From: Brachypterus glaber
Taxonomy: Eukaryota; Arthropoda; Insecta; Coleoptera; Kateretidae
Assembly (NCBI GenBank): GCA_958510825.1
Contig: OY294051.1
Location: forward strand, 27,887,265 to 27,951,264
DNA length: 64,000 nucleotides
Direction: 5' to 3'
The notes under the pieces were generated by a model. It had not been told where the DNA came from and searched no databases. It saw only the letters and a list, made by a program, of their open reading frames with translations. Below, in pieces: positions 22,011-34,230 of this stretch (positions are counted from its first letter, which is position 1; each line of letters opens with the position of its first letter). The position numbers and the translations under genes are program-made.

Positions 22011-23332
22011 ATATATAGCGTATTTGAAAATACTGTAGTAAATGTTAGTTTACCCAATAATTAATACTAAACTAACAAACAATTTAACCAATGAAATTAA
22101 ATGTGACTGATAAACCAACCTTAAAAAACTAATATTATTACATTTTCGTATATTTTTTACGCTGTAATACGAGTAGCTATAGTCTATTACATTTTCTATT
22201 TACCGTATTTTAAACAATATAAAGTGACTGGTAAGGTCATGCAAAATGATTTTTACAACTTTATGTCATATGCACAATAATGTCTAGTATATATTCAACA
22301 ATAGTTTAACTGTAAACAGCAAAACAAAACAAACAGAAATTAACTTTCAAGAATAGGAATTATTCCTTGAAAATCCTTCATAGGTATTTTTCAGGACAGA
22401 TGTTGTTCCCAAAGTTCTATTTAGTCTAACTTTATATGATTTTTTGGCAAATTTTCTTAAAAAAAAAAGGCATGCGAATTTTTTTACAACAGATTTTTTT
22501 TCCCAGATATATCTGAAATATAAGTATTTCAAATTACCAATATATTTTATTTTTAATTATTAAGCGGCTTAATTCAAGCCTTTAATAAAATACTACAGGC
22601 CGTGGGGAGTATTGGGTTCCCGGCTCCCTCGTCGCATAATTTAGTTTGTTTGCCTTTAGGGTATTTGGAATTTTATTAAGAAAAAATACCTTTTAGGTGT
22701 ATAGATGACTAAGCGCCCCCTTTGAAATAAATGGCCCTTTCCCTAAATCATTATTCCCCCCTCGAATATGTGATATAATTACAGGGACTAGGAAAAGTAT
22801 TACTTTTCTAAAATGTTCTAAAGTATGACATAAAGAACTTTCATGAAATAATAGGTATGCTATATTTTATCATTTTATTTTATTATCATATTTGAAATGA
22901 TCAAATCTTATTATCATATCTATTAAATAATCAAAAAAATGCATTAAATATTGGCTATTGTCTGCAAAAGGCATTTGTTTTCATCACTATCTCTTCTACT
23001 TCCAAATAAGAATGATAAAATAAAGATATAGCAGGAAATTTCATATTTATTTAGAATACTGCAGGCAACTATAGTCCAAACGAAAAAATATATAGACTTT
23101 TCTGTCTGTCTATCCGTAATGCTAGGAATTTTAAATTTTGAGTATACTCTTATAAGATTTTTGTTATCACAAGTAGGGATTTTTGAGTTCGCTGAAACTG
23201 ATTATAAGGAGCAATTTTTTTTTCGAGAAAAATGCATTTATGAACATCGGTTCAATAAAGAAATCCTCTAAAAACCTTCTTTTTAAAGTTTTTTTATATG
23301 TCCAAAGATATGTCCTATAGAATGTTTTTTTT
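22011..23332. other. A+T-rich DNA, no recognised feature
   Basis: A slightly G+C-richer block at about 22600-22680 has no identifiable family. Confidence 0.45.
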
Positions 23333-23585
23333 TGTTTGTTTTTTAACCTCGTACAATTCTACTTAATTAAGCATCCCCTAAGTCCAGGACTTGTATGGGC
23401 TAGTAGTAGAGGGAACCACCGGCTTTAATTGACTTTCGAACCAATATATCTAGGGAGTACGCCTTCGTCAAATTTCAATTATTAATTAACTGAAAAAGGC
23501 AATCGGCGCCAGTGAGGTTTGAACTCACGATCATTAGATCAGTGTCAGGCTATATCGATGCCATTGACCGCTGAGCTAAACCTCC
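23333..23585 (-). mobile_element. tRNA-derived SINE, copy 1 (variant head)
   Basis: On the minus strand it starts GGAGGTTTAGCTCAGCGG, a good Pol III A box (TAGCTCAGCGG). A B-box-like GTGAGTTCAAACCTCAC follows, then GGCGCCGATT and a body shared with the copies at 29045 and 50041 (GCCGGTGGTTCCCTCTACTA, AGGGGATGCTTAATTAAG). The acceptor-stem halves do not pair, so it is not a functional tRNA. The head differs from the other two copies while the body is the same. Confidence 0.85.
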
Positions 23586-23699
23586 CTATAAATACATATT
23601 AATTTGGAAAGCTTTTGTTTTGCCATTCTCCCGTAAATAAAAATTTGAACAGTGCTATGGACAAAACAGTATATTACGCACCGAGTACGCGAACCTATT

Positions 23700-23775
23700 T
23701 TTTAGTGCACTGAAGAGTGCTTATTTTTTTACAAGGCGGAGCCGAGTAAAAAAACACTTATGTGCACTGAAATAG
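23700..23775. repeat. Capped hairpin with TCGGCTCCGCCTT tip
   Basis: TATTTTTTTAC and GTAAAAAAACA flank AAGGCGGAGCCGA; outside, GTGCACT recurs at both ends (23705, 23762). Confidence 0.65.
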
Positions 23776-23901
23776 ATTTGCGTCGAGGTGCGTATAATAT
23801 TTTTCCTACAACCTAAAACCTAAACATCTAAAAAACGCAAAAATTGTAATAATTTGACCTTTTTGTGTATGACATTCACTTATTCTCTGACAGCAGATAT
23901 A

Positions 23902-24737
23902 CAGTGCGTGCATTAAGTCTGGAATCACCCGATTAACTTTTTAGTTACAAGTAAAACACAAAAACCCTCGGATAGGTCGATTTTTATTTTTAATTTTGCA
24001 AATTATGGTGTAATAAAAGTTATTAAAATTTGCACCCCCTTGCACCCTCACCCCCCAACTTTTTTTTTTCAAATAGCAACCTACCCATTGTGACACTTCG
24101 TTGGAAAGGTAATTTAATAAGCTTTCCAACGGTGTATAATAAAGCCTAATTTGGTAAAGGGCTAATGATAAAATGCACAATTTAGTTTATTATAAAGTAT
24201 AACTTTAGTTCACTATAAATGTTCAAATTGATGTCCTTCAGCTCTTTGACAGTGGACAGTAAAAAAACGGGATTAAAATCGATTAAATAGTAAACATAAA
24301 ATTGGTCAATAAAAAGAAAAAAAATTGCATTTTTCACCAGGGTATAAAATATTACAATAAGTTTAAAACAACCTTATTTAGATTCTCAGGAAGGTGCCAA
24401 GTAGGAAATAGGGCAACAATATTATATATTATGCGTAATATTTCACACAAACAATGTTTAAATAAAACATGCGTTTTTTCATAGACCCTTTAACAAATTA
24501 GGCTTTATCATACACTGTTGGAAAGCTTATTAAATTACCTTTCCAATGATGTATCACAAGGGGTAGGTTGCTATTTGAAAAAAAAAGTTGGGGGTGAGGG
24601 TGCAAGCCAATTTTGATAACTTTTTTTAGACCAAAATTTGCAGAATTAAAAATATAAATCGACCTGTCTGAGGATTTTTGTATTTTACTTGTAACTAAAA
24701 AGTTATTCGGGTGATTCCAAACTTAATGCACGCACTG
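23902..24737. mobile_element. Tc1/mariner-like foldback MITE flanked by TA
   Basis: The ends CAGTGCGTGCATTAAGTCTG and the inverted CACGCACTG are each bordered by TA. Arms of about 280 bp match inversely (GGAATCACCCGA, GCACCCTCACCCCC, TTTCCAACGGTGTAT). The open frames 23941-24180 and 24302-24484 are arm or loop sequence only. Confidence 0.8.
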
Positions 24738-24739
24738 TA

Positions 24740-25112
24740 TAAAATTTTCACTTTCCGACTGCTGTCATGGCAACTGTGGAAAATAAGCACCAACAACTAA
24801 CCAGGTCGTATAAAACAAATACTAAGCTTATCCGTTATATGCACAGCATTCCCCAAATTCCCCTTATGTAAAAATATTTAATAAAAAAAACACTAATAAA
24901 ACAATGTTCAAAATATATTTGGTGACCTTTTAATAATTAACATAAATGTGTGGGCATAAGAAACTATAAAAGCAATTAGGTTCAGCTCTTTAAAGTCAAG
25001 GAAAAATGTTTCAGAGAGTGGAATTCTATCTTCAAACTAGATCGATTTAATTCTAATTTATCTCTGCTTGGTCCAGATGACAGGCACTTTAATCTTAAAA
25101 CAACTCATATAC
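24740..25112. other. A+T-rich DNA next to gap
   Basis: No recognised feature. Confidence 0.45.
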
Positions 25113-25312
25113 NNNNNNNNNNNNNNNNNNNNNNNNNNNNNNNNNNNNNNNNNNNNNNNNNNNNNNNNNNNNNNNNNNNNNNNNNNNNNNNNNNNNNNNN
25201 NNNNNNNNNNNNNNNNNNNNNNNNNNNNNNNNNNNNNNNNNNNNNNNNNNNNNNNNNNNNNNNNNNNNNNNNNNNNNNNNNNNNNNNNNNNNNNNNNNNN
25301 NNNNNNNNNNNN
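25113..25312. other. Assembly gap, 200 N
   Basis: Exactly 200 undetermined bases, a conventional scaffolding-gap length rather than a measured distance. Frames that read through it are meaningless. Confidence 0.98.
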
Positions 25313-26295
25313 TTTTTTTTTTTTAATTTTAAGTTAAAATATTGATTTCTTTTTTTCACATTAGTTATCTGTTTATAGTTTTTATCTTTAAAACTGTAAT
25401 TTTTCGCGCGTTAAATTTTTATAATATGACTTTGTGTACGTGTACAATGAAATTGTTTTTAATTATTAAAAATTTAAAAACTTACCTAAGTAAGTTTTTA
25501 AGTTTTTTTTAAGCACTGTTTTTTAAATTTTTTGAATCTTCCGGTCTGAAGATTGCCCTATGTTAAAAAGGGTAGAACATGTCGCTTTTATAACTTCTTG
25601 GAGATATAGTCTCATCTTTAGCTCACTTTTTAGTGTATTTAATTTTTCTTATGGGAAAATAGATCTATAGCTTTTTCATGTTTTACTTTTAAGGAGTAAA
25701 TAAAAGCACTTTAGTCCTTCCAAAGAGGCACTAAGGTACAAAAATATTTTTGAGACTCAGATTCTCAATCAGAAAAGAAAGCTTTTTAATTAATTTAAGT
25801 TCGTATTTTAATTTGACCACCTAAGTCATGACTTTTTTGTGTATTTTATTGTTTCATATTAAAAAAAAAAAACTTTAAAAGCTTTAAAATGGAACAATGT
25901 TATCCGTTAGACTGAAGAGTATTTAGTTTACTTCAAATTATAAAAAAAACTTAAAAAGTTTCTGTTTATTTTATTTATTTAGAAAAGAATTGTATTATCC
26001 TTGATTTTCATTTATTTATTTTTTCTGATTGATTTATTGTTTTTATAAAAATGGCTATATGTATTACATTGTATTAGTTCCACATACATAAATTTATTTT
26101 TTCAGTGCTTGAACCAGTTTAACCAACTTGATAATAACAACAAAACCTTGTCGAACAAGTTTTGCATTCATTTTTGTCGATTTTTTAATTAAGGATATTT
26201 ATTAATCATATTTTATGAAATATTTGAACCAAAAAAACAGTAAATATTTTTATTTAAGAGTGGGTAGAAAATTTATATTTTTACTATACATAGTG
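25313..26295. other. Very A+T-rich DNA, no recognised feature
   Basis: It starts with a poly-T stretch immediately after the gap and contains many homopolymers and CTTAAAAA-type words; no gene signal. Confidence 0.45.
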
Positions 26296-27032
26296 CACTG
26301 TGGGCCAGGAGACTTTCGTTTTTGGCCTAAACTCGCCTTTTGGACGTAATATCTTAAAAATTAGTAACAAGGCGTTTTTGAGGATGCTGAAACCAAATCT
26401 GTTTATAAAAATTCAAAATGCCGGACCCAATATGGTGGTCAAATCTGTTAGATGTTATTGGATTGTGATGAAAATTGGTACTCAGGGGTTTTCGAGGAGG
26501 CTGAAACCGAATCTCTTTTAAAAATTTAAAATTCAAAATGCAGGATCCAATATGGCTGTAAAATCTGTAAAATTTAATTGGATTTTGATGAAAATTGTTA
26601 TTCAAGAGTTTTAGAGGATCCTGAAACCGAATCTATTTTTAAAAATTCCAAATTCAAAATGTTATTTTACATTGAAAGTGGAGATTTTGCTTAAAATATT
26701 AGGTTTATGCTAATTTAAAAGTACACAAATCGTCAGAATAAAAAGGTTTTATTAATTAAATATGTAATTTAATGAGTTTAAATCTTTTTTAATTTAAAAC
26801 AGAACTTAAATGATTGCTTATTCAAAAGTGTATTTTAATACTAAAAGCATTGAAAAAATATATGGTATTTTCCAGTTTTGTAGAAAAAAAAACGCATTAA
26901 TAAAATGTAACAAAATTTTGAGAAAAATTGCTCTAACTGTTCCTCATTCGTTTACCCTATTTACTTTTTTTAAATTCAAAAGTCAATTTTGTCGACTTTT
27001 TGCCAAAAACGCAGCTCTCCTGACCCATAGTG
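26296..27032. mobile_element. Inverted-repeat element carrying a 3-unit tandem array
   Basis: The left CACTGTGGGCCAGGAGACTT matches the inverted right end CTCTCCTGACCCATAGTG, followed inward by GTTTTTGGC on both sides. Between 26360 and 26660 about three diverged units of roughly 115 bp repeat GAAACCGAATCT, AAAATTCAAAATGC, GGATCCAATATGG and ATTGGATTGTGATGAAAATT. The frame 26300-26521 just translates these units. Confidence 0.65.
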
Positions 27033-27650
27033 TAATGGTTTAAAAATGTTTATCTTATTAACTATTATAGTAGTATGTATACATACATTTAGGATTATTT
27101 TTATTTGAGGTTTTGACAAATTTATGAAACTGTTTTAATATTTACTATTATTTATTTGCCCACAAAGGGATAGAAACTTTATTTATTTATTTATTTATCT
27201 GTCAATTATTGTTTTTGGAAAAACATCAAAATTTTTGGAAAATTATAGTAATTTGAACAATTATTTATAAATGGCTCCCAACAAAGTTTATGGCCGTGGC
27301 GTAAGAAAATAAAAATTCTTGCAAAGAAAAACTCAGTATTATATTTTTTATCTTAAAATTAATGGAGAGCCCTATCCACAAGTATTTGAGGCTCTCCATG
27401 AGTGTAGTATTATTGCAATCAATAATTAAAAATGAAAAAAATATATTTATTTATTTATTTAAACTCATTTTTGCACTTTTAAAAAAGGTTGTTTATGCCA
27501 CAGCTGTGCACAGATTATTTTATAATTTGGATTCATAGTTTTACTTCGTTAATTAATATAGAAGCACAATCTATCTTAAATTCTTTAATGTTCAAAATCG
27601 TTTTTTAACTGTGAATAGCCCTTATTAATATTCATTCACAGCGTACTAGT
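27033..27650. other. A+T-rich DNA with one hairpin
   Basis: A hairpin at 27362-27401 pairs TGGAGAGCC with GGCTCTCCA. TTTA microsatellite-like runs occur near 27178 and 27448. Confidence 0.5.
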
Positions 27651-27906
27651 CAACGAACTAACAACTCTTCTCTCTAGAATACGCATACCGTTAATATAAA
27701 GTATCGCAAACATCTCGGTTTGTTCGTAAACAAATAGTAGGTATATTCAGGCCTGAACAATAACAATTACCAGTAATTGTTATTGTTGTCTCTGTTAAAA
27801 CAAAGCTATGCGAGTAAGACAGACAAATGTATATGTTGGCGACGTTTTTGTCAGTTTTTACAAATGAAATACCTATTCTAGAGAGAAGAGTTTTAGTAGT
27901 TCGTTG
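27651..27906 (-). mobile_element. MITE family A, copy 2
   Basis: This 256-bp copy is inverted relative to copy 1; flanks GTACTAGT and ATACTAGT form an 8-bp target duplication with one mismatch. Confidence 0.85.
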
Positions 27907-28685
27907 ATACTAGTAGGTAAGTAAATGTGTATACACTTTGTGGATAAGGTTTAAGTTTGAACCAAAAAATTAATTTAGGTTTGGACTTTTGAAAATTAAA
28001 ACGCGTCATAAGTTATGAATGATCTTACTTAGGCCAAAGGGTTAAAACTTGAATTATTGATTGAATAATAAAATTACTTGGTTTTAAAGAAATTTGAATG
28101 AATTATGGCAAGTAGATATTTATACTGAGTATTCGAAATACTAAAAAAAAACTAATAATAATTTTTTGGAAACAAGTACTAGAAACAAATTATTAGTTTT
28201 TTTTTTTAAATAAGTTAAATACGTTTCATACATGCAAAAAGTATCTAGCACAAGAATTACAAATACTAAAAATATTAAAATTATTATTTTTCTCTGTGTA
28301 GCTGTTTAGGCTTATAAAATATATAATAAAAACTATTTACAGGTGAAACTCAACCTGCTGACATTTGAGTGATATAATTATACGTTTCTACATATTGACG
28401 CCTTATGGTCGATATATGTATATTCTAAAGGTCGCGATTAAAAAAATGCGAAATGAAATATCTAGTATCACTTGAAATCTAAAGCATTAAATCCAACATT
28501 AAGACACTCCTAGGTCATTTGTTTTTATTCAGCAGGAAATAGTATAATATAAATGTCAATACCAGGTGTCCCACCTAAGACAAGTAAGTACTTACGCCAG
28601 TTTAAGGGCTTTGTTAAAACAATTGATTTTTCTAAACTTTTAAAAACAATTTTAAAAAATACCATAAATAATTCCGAGCGAGAAA
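27907..28685. other. A+T-rich DNA with a hairpin at 28142-28206
   Basis: AAAAAAAACTAATAATAAT pairs with ATTATTAGTTTTTTTT around a loop of about 30 bp. Nothing else recognised. Confidence 0.45.
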
Positions 28686-28688
28686 CTT

Positions 28689-28862
28689 ACCTGTATGCCA
28701 AATTTCAAGTTTCTAGCTCAAAGCGATTTTAAGTTATCGTCCACACAAGATTTTCCGTACAGACCGACCGATGGTGCAAGAACTTTTGGTAACATACCTG
28801 TATGCCAAATTTCAAGACTCCAGCTTAAAGCGTTATCGTGCCCACAAGATTTCCCGGATAGA
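28689..28862. repeat. Tandem duplication, period about 107 bp
   Basis: ACCTGTATGCCAAATTTCAA, AGCT(C/T)AAAGCG, TTATCGT and CACAAGATTT recur in both units; the open frame 28771-28980 overlaps the second. Confidence 0.7.
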
Positions 28863-29044
28863 TTTTAGTTCTAAATTGATTTATATCGACATAAAATGTC
28901 ATAAAATGCAAAAATACGCAAAACCATTTTCCAAAATTTTAAAAAATTTCAATGTGGGAAAGCAAAATAGATATTTTTAATTCTTGTTTTTTTTTTTTGT
29001 TCTTTGTAGTTTTCGATAAGAAGTACCGTTTGGCTTTTACATCA

Positions 29045-29320
29045 GGGAGGCATAGCGTAGTGGCTAGCGCGTATGCATAGCAAGTCTACTATCGTGAGTT
29101 CGATTCTCACTGGCGCCGATTTGCCTTTTTCAGTTAATTAATAATTGAAATTTGTCGAAGGCGATAAGTGAAACGGACACTCCCTAGAAACTGGTTCGAA
29201 AGTCAGTATAAGCCGGTGGTTCCCTCTACTACTAGCCCACACAAGTCCTGGACTTAGGGGATGCTTAATTAAGTAGAATAGTACGAGGTTAAACAAACAT
29301 GTAATGTAAACATGTAATGT
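29045..29320 (+). mobile_element. tRNA-derived SINE, copy 2
   Basis: The head GGAGGCATAGCGTAGTGGCT (A box) and GTGAGTTCGATTCTCAC (B box) are followed by the shared body and a tail of ACATGTAATGT repeats. It is close to identical to copy 3 at 50041-50318. Confidence 0.87.
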
Positions 29321-29348
29321 ACATGTAACATCAGGACTATCGTAATCA

Positions 29349-29945
29349 CTAGCGTAATTAGGTTATAGAATACAACAATAAATAGTTGTATATGCTCCAA
29401 GTCCAAACCACTATACATTGTATAGAATACAACAACAAACAATTAAATGCGTTCGTTATTTACAAACGAATGCAATTGTTCGATTTACAATAACAAATTG
29501 TACGCATCTTAATTTTAAATTCACATATTACAGGTATGTGCACATAAAAACTACATATCACATGTAATTACGAGTACATGTATATGCTTATCGTTAGGCG
29601 TACTTATGCACATAGAAATTTCAGCCCAATATACCTACTTTCAAAATTTTGGTAGAACATTTATTAGAATCCGCGTTTTTCGCTATCTTTATTAATCATC
29701 CTTCTAAAATACCGGCACTATAGTGACAACAATGTTGTTGTAAAATCAAATACTATGAAGTTGTTTAGCAAATATTTGGTATTAATAAATTTATTTAATA
29801 GTATACGATACAATATTTATATCTACAATTTTAATATTGTATTTATATTAACATAACGTTATAATGTTTTAGAATATTCGTAAAAATTGTATTCTATACC
29901 TAAAAGTTGGCACAACAACGTTTTGTATTAATATTTTTAGATTTT
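29349..29945 (+). repeat. Dispersed repeat M, copy 2
   Basis: It aligns with 2531-3235 but lacks the G+C-rich internal block and has a 7-bp insertion that creates AAGTCCAAACC at 29399-29409. Confidence 0.65.
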
Positions 29946-30372
29946 CCTACCATGTGTTAACGTCATTTTTAGACAATTTCGGGCGCCCTAACAATCATTT
30001 TTTTTAGGACCACCCTATTATACAATCATTGTATAATATACATTTTGATAAGCTGCTGGTAAACGTTGAGATGTGTGTATATGTTTTATTTAAAGTTATA
30101 TAACGGGTTATCAATTTATTACGTACGGCTTTAAGGGAGATCTTCCTGAGAGGTTAGTTTCTTCCTTACACCTTAAAACGCTTCTAATTAACACAGTTAT
30201 AACTTTCGCCATTTTTCCGTAGGTTCTAAAATACCGAATTTTCCCCAATAAACAGCCTTTAAGTTTTGGACTTAAATAATGTTGTAAATCCATTCGTATT
30301 TCAATTAGTACAAAAATGATGCACATTTCTGGAAACAAGAAGCTGAAGAACATTCCTAAACTATTCCCAAAT
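29946..30372. other. Unassigned sequence
   Basis: A minus-strand open frame (30111-30383, 90 codons) lies here without recognisable family; it runs into the foldback that begins at 30373. Confidence 0.4.
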
Positions 30373-31258
30373 AGTCCAGTCAAATAATAAATCTAAATTG
30401 CAATAAATGTACACGGGCTGATATTTTAAAGGGTAGTAGTGGATGTTAACAGAACACTCCTGTTAGTTTTTCATTGGGTGATTTGCGTAAGGGGTGTCCG
30501 CCATCTTGAATTTTATGGGTGAGTTGCTTAATATGCGTCTTACGATAAAAATGCATATAATCAGTTTTGTTAAGGAGAAAATTTCAAACAATTTTTGTTT
30601 GGATCATTTTTTTAATATATTAATAACAATCGAGTTAATTTAAAAATAGCCGTGTTAGAAGTGAAATTAGTTTTCTCCATTTTTCTGCCAAATTATTCAT
30701 CGGGCGATAATGATTATGAGCAAACATGTAGCTCTTGAAATTCTCTATAAGTTTCATACATTATAAGGTACTTTGGTACTTTGCTACAGTTACAGAGGAC
30801 GCAACTCGACTTTCAGCGACCACTGTAACCGTAACAAAATACTTATGAAAATGCATAATGTATAAAACTTATAGAATTTCAAGAGCTAAAAGTTTGCTTT
30901 TAACCACTTTTATCTTCCGATGAATAATTTGGCTGAAAAATCGAAAAAAAAAAACAATTTCTCCTCCAACATGGCAATTTTTGAATATTTATAATTCGAT
31001 TGTTATTATAATATATTAAAAAAAAATGATTTTCTCCTTGACAAAATTGGTTATATGCATTTTTATCGTAAGATGAATATTTATCGAGATAACCGCACTA
31101 ACCCCTAAAATTCAAGATAACGGACACCCCTTAAGCAAATCACCCGGTGAAAAACTAACAGGAGTGTTCTGTTACTATCCACAACTATCCTTTAAAATAT
31201 CAGCACGTGTACATTTATTGCAATTTAACACAAGAATTTCTCGTTATTTGACTGGACT
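30373..31258. mobile_element. Foldback element, 886 bp
   Basis: AGTCCAGTCAAATAA pairs with TTATTTGACTGGACT at the outer ends. Arms then share AATTGCAATAAATGTACACG, AACAGAACACTCCTGTTAG-like, GGTGATTTGC and TATGCATTTTTATCGTAAG-like blocks in inverse order. Non-coding. Confidence 0.75.
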
Positions 31259-31854
31259 AAAACTATTAATAATAGTATTATAAAACACAAAAATCGAAAA
31301 TATCCTGTTTTGACCCTGACATCAAAATCGCTCATATATCCTAACAGACCAACAAAAGTCTTTTCTATAGTTAGTAGATACACAAATTAGTCGTTTTTTT
31401 CTATGTAACATAGAGCTATTAAAATGAAATTTATACCATACATAATAGACACACTTATGGTTACTTATAAAGGCATAAATGGTATCCAAGCTAAAATTAA
31501 TTAAAATACCATCAATAGTATTTGTAATAATTAACCAAGTATATATAAATATATGTTATAGCTTTAAGCATCATTAAATTATTAATTACTTTATTATTAT
31601 AGAATAGTATAAATGCTTATATTTCTTTTATAGCTTGTCTTATGAAATAATACTTTACTGATTACAAAGTTAAAAAAAAATAAAATGGGCATAACGTAAG
31701 AATCGAGGCCTTATTGTAGGATTAATTAATTTGATTTTTTAGCTTATAAATATATCTGTTAACAGTTAACAGTTGCAACTGTGAACAGATATAACCTCAA
31801 ATTAAGAGTCATCTGTTGACTATCCTTCGCACTTTTAAAAACTAATGTACGCAT
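31259..31854. other. A+T-rich DNA with small palindrome 31755-31795
   Basis: AACAGTTGCAACTGT-type palindrome followed by CCTCAAAT, related to 57905-57950. No gene signal. Confidence 0.45.
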
Positions 31855-33565
31855 ATACCGGGTATCACAGATCTAATGCACATCCTCTTAACTTCTGTAT
31901 TTGTAAAGATAAAATTTTGAAATTTGGTACCTATAATAAAACATTTTGCTACTTCCGGTTTTACGGGAAGTGCTCAAAACTTTTACATTTTAAGTGCGAC
32001 ATCTAAATGCATAACAATTTTGAAATCTGTACACTTTTCTAAAAACATTGATACCACATAAATGACATTTCAAATGTCAAATTTTATTTTAATTTTGTTT
32101 TAATTTTCTTAACAAGGTGCGCCATGACATCTTTAATAAACTCTAATGGACACCAGATATATTAAAAAAGGTTAATTTTCTCTTAGCTTGTATAATTCTT
32201 TAAATTAGGAGGTTTTAAGCGAGTCTTAAACTTTTTCCATGTTCACCCATCATACCATGGTACCATTTAAAAGTGCAAGAAATATGAAAACGATCCAACT
32301 TTATATACAAGTCGAACCAATTTTAATTTTAAAATTAAAATTGTAGTCAATAAAAAGCAATTATTGCACTTGTATAAAAACTTTTTCGCATGCACTGAGA
32401 TAAATTTTTACATCCACGTGCATGGGTAATTTACTTGCAGCTGCTGCTGATGTGAATTTACACTCGAAGCGTTAATATAAATGCGGTGTGTATTATATTT
32501 TTACATCCAATGTGTAAAGTTTACACCAACGCGTAAATATACTTTTTACCGAAAACCCTTTAATTTATTAAAAAAATATAGAATAACCATTTTGTTATTT
32601 TTCTATTTATGAGTAGTGTTTTATGGAAAAACTACGCAACACAAAAATAAAACGTATATTCATAATCAGCGCTACAAAAAGTACTAATATAAAATAGAAA
32701 CAGAAAACATACACAAATCTTAACAACTCAAAATTTTCAGGCCAGTGTTACCGCCTAAATAAGTAATCACACTTTTTAAATATTTACTTTTAATCAACAC
32801 TTACCAATTATGTCTTTAAAAAATCTAGCACACACAAAATTATACGTACGCTCTTACAAATGTAAACAATTTTAATGGTCGCCCGCGATTGGCTGGCTTG
32901 TACATCAGAAGTGTTATTTTTACACTTCGGGTGTATTGTTGCTAAAGGTATGTTTATAAAAATACACTTTCTTGAGCTCCGAGTGTATTGTTGCAGAAGG
33001 TATGGATGTAAAAATACACACTCTAGGTCAAAATCACCTCACCTGTGTAGTGTCACATCAGTGTTGATGTAGATTTTTATAAAGGTGTAAAATTTACACA
33101 TTTATAGAGTGTATTTTTTTACACCTTTTCAATGTAATTTCTTTCAGTGTGGATCGATTCCACATTTCTTACACTTCTAAAAGTCCAAAATATCGAAAAC
33201 TTAGGTTCATACATTGTGGAATATCTTGAAAACAGTGCGTTTTAAGAAAAAAGTGTTAGAACAGTTTTTGCTTTTAAAATCCACGAGGAATCTATCAAAA
33301 AGTTCAGATTTGTATTAAAACTATTGTATTAATAATGCGAGAAAGAGTTATTTCTCATTCCGGTAAAGTTATCTTTTTTCAGATACGACGTTCTGAAATT
33401 TACAATACGATATATATGTAAAATAATATTTGTTTTTTGATGAACTTTAACATCCTGTATCTCGAAAACTAAAGCTCAAAGGATACATGTTTATGGGAAA
33501 TATACCTATTTTTGCATTTCCTGCACGCCCTATACTTGTGTCACACGTATTCTTTATCACCCTGT
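31855..33565. repeat. Possible composite repeat region with ACAGGGTGAT right end
   Basis: The right border (rc of ATCACCCTGT at about 33558) is an ACAGGGTG terminus and the left has CCGGGTATCACAG. Between them, 32390-33165 is rich in GTGTAAATTTACACC-type words and repeats GGTATG.ATGTAAAAATACAC. CACTGA.A.AAATT at 32395 faces AATTTCTTTCAGTG at 33150, suggesting a MITE inside. Confidence 0.4.
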
Positions 33566-33821
33566 AGACTTAAAAAACAGGAATACCTTTTTATAATCTA
33601 GTGCGTAATGCTTTGGTTGCGTGTATAAATTTACCTTTAAAGTTGATGTTAGTTAGTGTTTAAAGTTAAACCTTGACATTCTTTGACAATATTTCAAATA
33701 ATCCTGTTTAATGCTTCATTAAAAAGCCCCTTCGTGATTATTTCAATAATTATAATAATTGTAATTTTTTAAATTATCGCATTTGAAGGACCATGTAAAA
33801 TTAAATATTAAAGATAATAGT
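33566..33821. other. A+T-rich spacer
   Basis: No feature recognised. Confidence 0.4.
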
Positions 33822-34031
33822 TATTTATCCAATACATACAGATAATAAGACAATTACCAGCTTTATTTTAAATAGATAAACTCAATAATAACCCCCGCGT
33901 GGCTTTTACTTTATTGAGTGGATAATTATTTATTTTACCCACTCAACTGTCACTTGTCAAATTATTTTCTTGTAAATGTCATTAAAATTTTTAATAAAAA
34001 TATGAATTCCTAAGCTATTTATTGGATAAAA
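33822..34031 (+). mobile_element. MITE family B1
   Basis: TTATCCAATACATACAG ... GCTATTTATTGGATAAAA; a twin differing at very few positions lies at 34832-35040. Confidence 0.78.
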
Positions 34032-34036
34032 CCTTG

Positions 34037-34147
34037 TATGGCACTCATGGGTAAACCGATATTGCCCTCTCGAAAATTAACCTGCTTGGCTGACGCCTCG
34101 GTTAATTTTCTCATGGGCAATATCTTACTTTACCCACTAGTACCATA
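34037..34147 (+). mobile_element. MITE family B2 hairpin
   Basis: TATGGCACTCATGGGTAAAC and ...TTTACCCACTAGTACCATA are inverted ends. Inside, GATATTGCCC and AAATTAACCTGC fold back; the tip in intact copies is TTGGCTGACGCCTC. This copy has lost three bases (CAG) of the right stem. Confidence 0.75.
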
Positions 34148-34153
34148 AATTAT

Positions 34154-34230
34154 TATGGTACTAGTAGGCCGTAGGCCGAGTTGGTCAATATTCTTGAGTG
34201 GACAATATCTGATTACCCACGTGTGCCATA
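34154..34230 (-). mobile_element. B2-related short hairpin element
   Basis: TATGGTACTAGTAGGCC to ACCCACGTGTGCCATA, in inverse orientation directly after the B2 copy; tip AGGCCGTAGGCCGA. Confidence 0.55.

Noticed and set aside
23505..23585. tRNA gene
   Set aside because: A and B boxes are present but acceptor halves do not pair and the sequence continues into a SINE body; the same applies at 29045 and 50240.
25068..25359. Open frames spanning the N run on both strands
   Set aside because: They are translated through unknown bases and have no meaning.
26300..26605. Repeat-containing protein (RRLKPNLF units)
   Set aside because: The units come from a non-coding tandem array with stops in later units; the opposite strand is open as well.
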